Source: Myxococcales bacterium (GTDB lineage: Bacteria > Myxococcota_A > Polyangia > Haliangiales > Haliangiaceae). Taken from it: a DNA stretch of 64,000 nucleotides. The stretch covers positions 175,086 to 239,085 of the forward strand of contig JADKKI010000014.1 in assembly GCA_016720595.1 (NCBI GenBank), read 5' to 3'. The notes beneath the pieces are model-generated. The model was not told the DNA's origin. It saw nothing but the letters and a program-made list of their open reading frames with translations, and ran no database searches. Both the position numbers and the translations under genes were made by a program. Below, one piece after another: positions 60,574 to 64,000 of this stretch; positions within the stretch are counted from its first letter, which is position 1; each line of letters starts with the position of its first letter.

Positions 60574-62835
60574 TCAGTGCGCGGGCGCGGTGGGCTCGTC
60601 GAGCTGCAGCTCCCGGATCGCGTCCTGGAGTCGGCCTCGGGCGGCGGCGAGCGTCTCGCTCTTCGCCGTGATCTCCTTGGTCAACCTGTCGGAGTCCGTC
60701 GTGGTGGTCGCCAGGTTGCCGACGAGCTTCTTGCGCAGGTCGTCAGCGGTCTTCACCTTCTCGAGCGCGCGGATGCTCTCGCGGATCTCGTAGGACCGGG
60801 CCGAGACGTCGTCGAGCTTGCGACGTGCCGCGGTGATCTCGTCCTCGATCGCCCCCATCTCCTTGCGGAGGCGGATGGCCTCGCGCACCTGGTCGGCGAT
60901 CCCGGGCGGCAGGCTCGAGCCCTCGACGTAGACCGTGAGATCTGCCGACCGGCTGTCGATCAGCTCGAACTGCCGGCGGCGGGGCTCGCGCTCCTCCACG
61001 ACGAGCTCGCTCGTCTTCGCGGGGGTCAGGTTGACCGGGAGGAGATAGGTGTCGCCCTGATCGATCGTGCCCGGCGGCAGATCCTTCACGGTGTACCCGC
61101 GCGCCTTCACGTGGCGCAGGTAGATCCGACGCGCCGGCTGGCGGCCCGCGGCGATCGTATACGTCGTGGTCTTCACACCCGCGTTCTCCACGGTGAGCAC
61201 GCCACGGTGAACGGCGACGATCCGCACGGGCCTCTCGACGTTCGTGCCGGCGAACGTGACCTGCGTGCCGTTGTCGAGGGCGTACGGGATCCACGCGGTC
61301 TCGTCGAGATCGAGCCGATCGAGCAGGCTATCGCCGACGAACGTGCCGCGCGCGAAGATCGCGATCGATCCCGGCTGCAGCGTGAAGCCACTGGTGTTGA
61401 CGAGGCGCACGGCGCGGAACGGGTGGCGATCGCTGCCCGGCGCGTTGTCATCGGGACGCCACAGGTACGCATCCTCGGCGTTGATCGTCTTGTTGAGGAT
61501 TGCGACCATCGTCGACGCGCCGTGGGCGACGCTGACCGGCGTGGCGATCTCGTAGCGGACGGCACCCGCGACCTCGACCGGCCGGGTCGACGTGCGGGCG
61601 CTGGCCTGCACCGTCTGCGGATCGATCGGAGGCGGCGAGCTCTTGCCGGTGGGGCGATCGGACTCGTCGTCCGCGCGCTTCAGGATCAGGAACGCGACGC
61701 GGCGGTTCTTGGCACGGGCTGCCTCGGTGGCGGCCTTGTCGATCGGCTGGGTCGCACCGTAGCCCTGGACCGTGAGGCGCGATGGGGGCACGCCCTTCGC
61801 CATCAGCGCCGCCTGCACGGCCGCAGCGCGGCGGGCGGAGATGCCGTAGCCATCTGCCTCGCTCCCATCGGCATGGCCCTGGATCTCGATGAGCTTGATG
61901 GTTGGATTGCCCATCAGGGTGGCGGCGATCGCATCGACGATCGGCATCGACTCGCGCTTCACGCCGTCCGAGCCCTTCGCGAAGTAGACCATGTCGAGGA
62001 TCTCGATCGCCGAGTCGGTCACGACCACGCGCCCGCGATCGGGGCAGCCATCGTCGTCGTCGAACCCGTTGTAGGTCTCGGGCTCGTTGGGGCACTTGTC
62101 GCTGCGATCTGGGATCCGGTCCTTGTCGTTGTCGGGATCCGGGCAGCCGTCGTCGTCCTCGAAGCCGTCCTTGTCCTCCGGATCGTTCAGGCACAGGTCA
62201 TCGACGTTGGCGATCTGGTCGTCGTCCTTGTCGCTGCCGCCGGCGCCGACCTTCTCGTTCTCCACCCGGCCCGTCACCACCGGCGAGACCAGCTTGCCGC
62301 TGACATCGGGCCGATCCACATAGGTCGGCGTGTGGAGATCGAGCGCGTACGACATCGGGGCTCCGGTCGCGAGCGTCAGCTTGATGTCGCGCCAGTCCTC
62401 TTGCGAGGCGTTGTCGATCTTCGCCCAGCCCTGCAGCAGGCCCGAGGGCTTGTCGGTGGTGTCGTCGAGAACGACGCGGTACGCCGCCTTCCATGTCGGG
62501 GTGGGGACGGCGTAGCTGACCGCCACATCATGCGCGCCGCCGCCGGTCATCTTCACGCCGAGCGTGATCTGCGTGTCCTTGTCGTGGAGCACCGGGACGT
62601 CCACCGTCGCGATGCCCGCGCCTTGGCGATCGATCACGGTCAGGGTCTTGATCACGTCGTCGAGCTCGTGACGGGAGAACGGGAGCAAGATCCGATCGCC
62701 CCCGACGTGGCCCGTGCGCTCGAAGTAGCCGATGCCGTTCTGATAGAGGATGACGCGCTGGAGCGTCATCCGGCGCGGTGGCGCCGACGAACACGCAGCC
62801 GCGAGGCAAGCACACACGACGAACCCGGATCGCAT
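60574..62835 (-). CDS. DUF4139 lipoprotein with TSP3 repeats and an OmpA domain inserted
   Basis: 753 residues. Lipoprotein signal (LAAAC, Cys about 15). The start matches a DUF4139 protein (VILYQNGIGYFER, LDDVIKTLTVID) and continues with its beta-rich PTWKAAYRVVLDD region. At about 200 a run of Asp-rich thrombospondin type 3 repeats (DKDDDQIANVDDLC, DGFEDDDGCPDPD, DRIPDRSDKCP) begins, followed by an OmpA peptidoglycan-binding domain (VYFAKGS, GHADGSE, ISARRAAAV, VQGYGA) at about 285-390. DUF4139 then resumes (YEIATPVSVAHG..., RQPARRIYLRHVKARG) and ends in a coiled coil. An OmpA domain placed inside DUF4139 is unusual and suggests a wall-anchored surface protein. Confidence 0.85.
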   Translation of the reverse strand: MRSGFVVCACLAAACSSAPPRRMTLQRVILYQNGIGYFERTGHVGGDRILLPFSRHELDDVIKTLTVIDRQGAGIATVDVPVLHDKDTQITLGVKMTGGGAHDVAVSYAVPTPTWKAAYRVVLDDTTDKPSGLLQGWAKIDNASQEDWRDIKLTLATGAPMSYALDLHTPTYVDRPDVSGKLVSPVVTGRVENEKVGAGGSDKDDDQIANVDDLCLNDPEDKDGFEDDDGCPDPDNDKDRIPDRSDKCPNEPETYNGFDDDDGCPDRGRVVVTDSAIEILDMVYFAKGSDGVKRESMPIVDAIAATLMGNPTIKLIEIQGHADGSEADGYGISARRAAAVQAALMAKGVPPSRLTVQGYGATQPIDKAATEAARAKNRRVAFLILKRADDESDRPTGKSSPPPIDPQTVQASARTSTRPVEVAGAVRYEIATPVSVAHGASTMVAILNKTINAEDAYLWRPDDNAPGSDRHPFRAVRLVNTSGFTLQPGSIAIFARGTFVGDSLLDRLDLDETAWIPYALDNGTQVTFAGTNVERPVRIVAVHRGVLTVENAGVKTTTYTIAAGRQPARRIYLRHVKARGYTVKDLPPGTIDQGDTYLLPVNLTPAKTSELVVEEREPRRRQFELIDSRSADLTVYVEGSSLPPGIADQVREAIRLRKEMGAIEDEITAARRKLDDVSARSYEIRESIRALEKVKTADDLRKKLVGNLATTTTDSDRLTKEITAKSETLAAARGRLQDAIRELQLDEPTAPAH

Positions 62836-62862
62836 GGCGCCACCATACCGGAGACCTTGGCG

Positions 62863-64000
62863 CTACCGCGTGAAGTCCTGGATCAACTTCGTGGGCTGGT
62901 TCGGCGAAATCTTCACCGAGAACGTCCGCTTGAGCTTCTGCTGCGCGTTGGACAGGGTGATGGTGTGGGTCCCGGCGACCAGCGCGATCGAGCGCTGCGG
63001 CGTGACGAGGCGCGTGGCCTTGCCATCGATCGCGATCTCGCAGGGCGGCTTGCTCGAGACCATCAGCACGCCACCGGCTGCCGTCGTGGCCGCTGCCGGC
63101 GCGGCACCCGCTGGCTTGGTCTGGAACGGATCGATGAGGCTCGCCTTCGGTCGGGCCGGGGCGGGCTGCTTGTTCGGGCGGGGTTCAGCGGCGGCGACGG
63201 TCCTCGTCGGCTTTGACGCCTTCGTGGTCGTGCTCGCGTTGGTGTTGGTGTTGGTGTTGGTGCTGATGCCGGTGCGGTGGCGCGGGGCTTCGGGCTTCGC
63301 CTCGGGCTTCGCGCGGCGGGTAGCTTCGGGCGTTGTCGACAGATCGACGGCCAGCTCGTGCGTGTGCTGCGGGTCGACGTGCGTGACCTTGGTGGGGTAG
63401 TCGCGCATCGCCACGACGACGTCGTAGCTCTGGGTGGGATCGATCTCGGCGGTCACCGGCGTCTTGCCGATGATCGTGGCCTCGCCGTCGGCGATCAGGG
63501 TGACGACCGCGCCCGCGGGCTCGGACGTGATCGGCAGCTTCGCGAGCGGCGAGGTCTCCTCCGTGGCCGGCGGCGTCGGCGCAGCGGCACTCGGAGCCAC
63601 GGCCTCGGTCGGAGCGGCGACCGGAGCGGCGACCGGAGCGGCGACCGGCGCGGCGACCGGAGCGGCGACCGGCGCGGGCGGCGTGACGACCGGCGGCGGC
63701 GCGGCGGCGATCGCGGGCGCCGGGGGCGCAGCGGCCGGCTCGGACGGTGCGTTCGGACCGCCGCGAAGACCCAGGAACAGCACGACCGAGACCACCACGG
63801 CGCCGACGGCGATCCCGGCGATCGCGGCGACGTTGCGCCGTCGCGGCTGCGCGAACGAGAGTGACTCGGTCTCGCCAAGATCTCCCGGCGATTCGGGTTC
63901 GAACAGGGAGAGCTCGGAGTCCTCCGTGATCGGCGGCGCGGTGATGTGGCGCAGATCGCCCGTGTACGTGGGCGCGGGTAGCGCAGGGAGAGCGGATGGC
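62863..64000 (-). CDS. C-terminal part of a membrane protein, probably a Ser/Thr kinase, with PEGA-like repeats (partial)
   Basis: The frame stays open to the right edge, so the N-terminal part is missing. What is visible reads, in order: a Pro/Glu-rich cytosolic linker (ITAPPITEDSEL...), a membrane helix (NVAAIAGIAVGAVVVSVVLF), a Pro/Ala linker of PVAA repeats, a PEGA-like beta-sandwich (ITSEPAGAVVTLIAD...KTPVTAEID), a Lys/Thr/Asn-rich spacer, and a second PEGA-like domain (LMVSSKPPCEIAIDGKAT). In Myxococcota this membrane plus PEGA arrangement is typical of the C-terminal half of Ser/Thr kinases, so the missing part is probably a kinase. The first start in the window, a GTG at 63798, falls inside the membrane helix and is not the real start. 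Confidence 0.75.
   Translation of the reverse strand, partial: PSALPALPAPTYTGDLRHITAPPITEDSELSLFEPESPGDLGETESLSFAQPRRRNVAAIAGIAVGAVVVSVVLFLGLRGGPNAPSEPAAAPPAPAIAAAPPPVVTPPAPVAAPVAAPVAAPVAAPVAAPTEAVAPSAAAPTPPATEETSPLAKLPITSEPAGAVVTLIADGEATIIGKTPVTAEIDPTQSYDVVVAMRDYPTKVTHVDPQHTHELAVDLSTTPEATRRAKPEAKPEAPRHRTGISTNTNTNTNASTTTKASKPTRTVAAAEPRPNKQPAPARPKASLIDPFQTKPAGAAPAAATTAAGGVLMVSSKPPCEIAIDGKATRLVTPQRSIALVAGTHTITLSNAQQKLKRTFSVKISPNQPTKLIQDFTR
63608..63676. repeat. 12-bp tandem repeat encoding PVAA units
   Basis: About five copies of a GGAGCGGCGACC-type 12-base unit, with A/C variants, coding for repeated Ala-Pro-Val-Ala in the linker of the partial kinase gene. A second short run of a 6-base TTGGTG unit lies at about 63238-63264 and codes for Asn-Thr repeats. 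Both are in frame and probably slip during replication. Confidence 0.8.

Noticed and set aside
63608..63676. Short direct repeats resembling an array
   Set aside because: They are contiguous 12-base in-frame units coding for PVAA repeats, with no spacers, so not CRISPR.

Overview
The window is about 70% G+C and densely coded, with very strong third-position G/C bias. It carries paired Hanks-type Ser/Thr kinases, FHA-domain sigma-54 activators, many small lipoproteins, a chemosensory operon and glycine-rich surface lipoproteins. This mix points to a Myxococcota (former delta-proteobacterial) chromosome, probably of the Kofleriaceae/Haliangium type; that assignment is inferred from gene content only. 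Start/stop overlaps of the ATGA or GTGA type are very common, so most same-strand neighbours are probably translationally coupled. No rRNA, tRNA, CRISPR array, insertion sequence or phage gene was seen.

Layout. 1-4747: the 5' part of a di-haem cytochrome c peroxidase lipoprotein, a P-type cation ATPase, a small membrane protein, a GNAT acetyltransferase and a ThuA-like lipoprotein. 4758-17616: a signalling and secretion island. It holds a protein with two kinase domains, an FHA/degenerate-GGDEF/AAA+/Fis sigma-54 activator, a TolC-type outer membrane channel, a 66-residue double-glycine-leader peptide on the opposite strand behind a near-consensus sigma-54 promoter, a second FHA sigma-54 activator, an HlyD adaptor and a C39-peptidase ABC exporter. 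Together these look like a complete regulated peptide export system. 17833-20977: secreted proteins and a Tat-exported Gfo/Idh/MocA oxidoreductase. 21155-24613: a helical protein, a two-domain KaiC-like ATPase and a (frameshifted) histidine kinase. 24616-26445: a low-affinity iron permease family protein, an unknown protein, and an outer membrane protein behind a likely sigma-54 promoter.

26501-35357 is a chemosensory operon (cheY, cheA, cheW, a soluble 849-residue receptor, cheR, a frameshifted cheB, and a receiver-GAF-histidine kinase). It is followed by a small LEA-like gene with a strong sigma-54 promoter and 5'-UTR hairpin, and a convergent NtrC-type regulator. 37257-46032: a lipase-like protein, a kinase plus pseudokinase pair with zinc ribbons, a beta-helix lipoprotein, a second hydrolase lipoprotein and a GNAT protein. 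46171-48496: a frameshifted PAS/GAF histidine kinase. 48490-57338: a Pel-type exopolysaccharide locus (pelG, pelF, pelE, a shortened pelD, a PelB-like TPR/beta-barrel protein) divergent from an Agd3/CE18-type polysaccharide deacetylase. 57344-64000: lipoproteins, small proteins, a DUF4139 protein with an OmpA domain inserted, and the C-terminal half of a kinase with PEGA-like repeats that runs off the window.

Five otherwise complete genes (the histidine kinases near 23.7 kb and 47.5 kb, cheB, one kinase and pelF) are each split by one small frameshift. Residual indel errors in the assembly are the simplest explanation, but real mutation cannot be excluded from one sequence.
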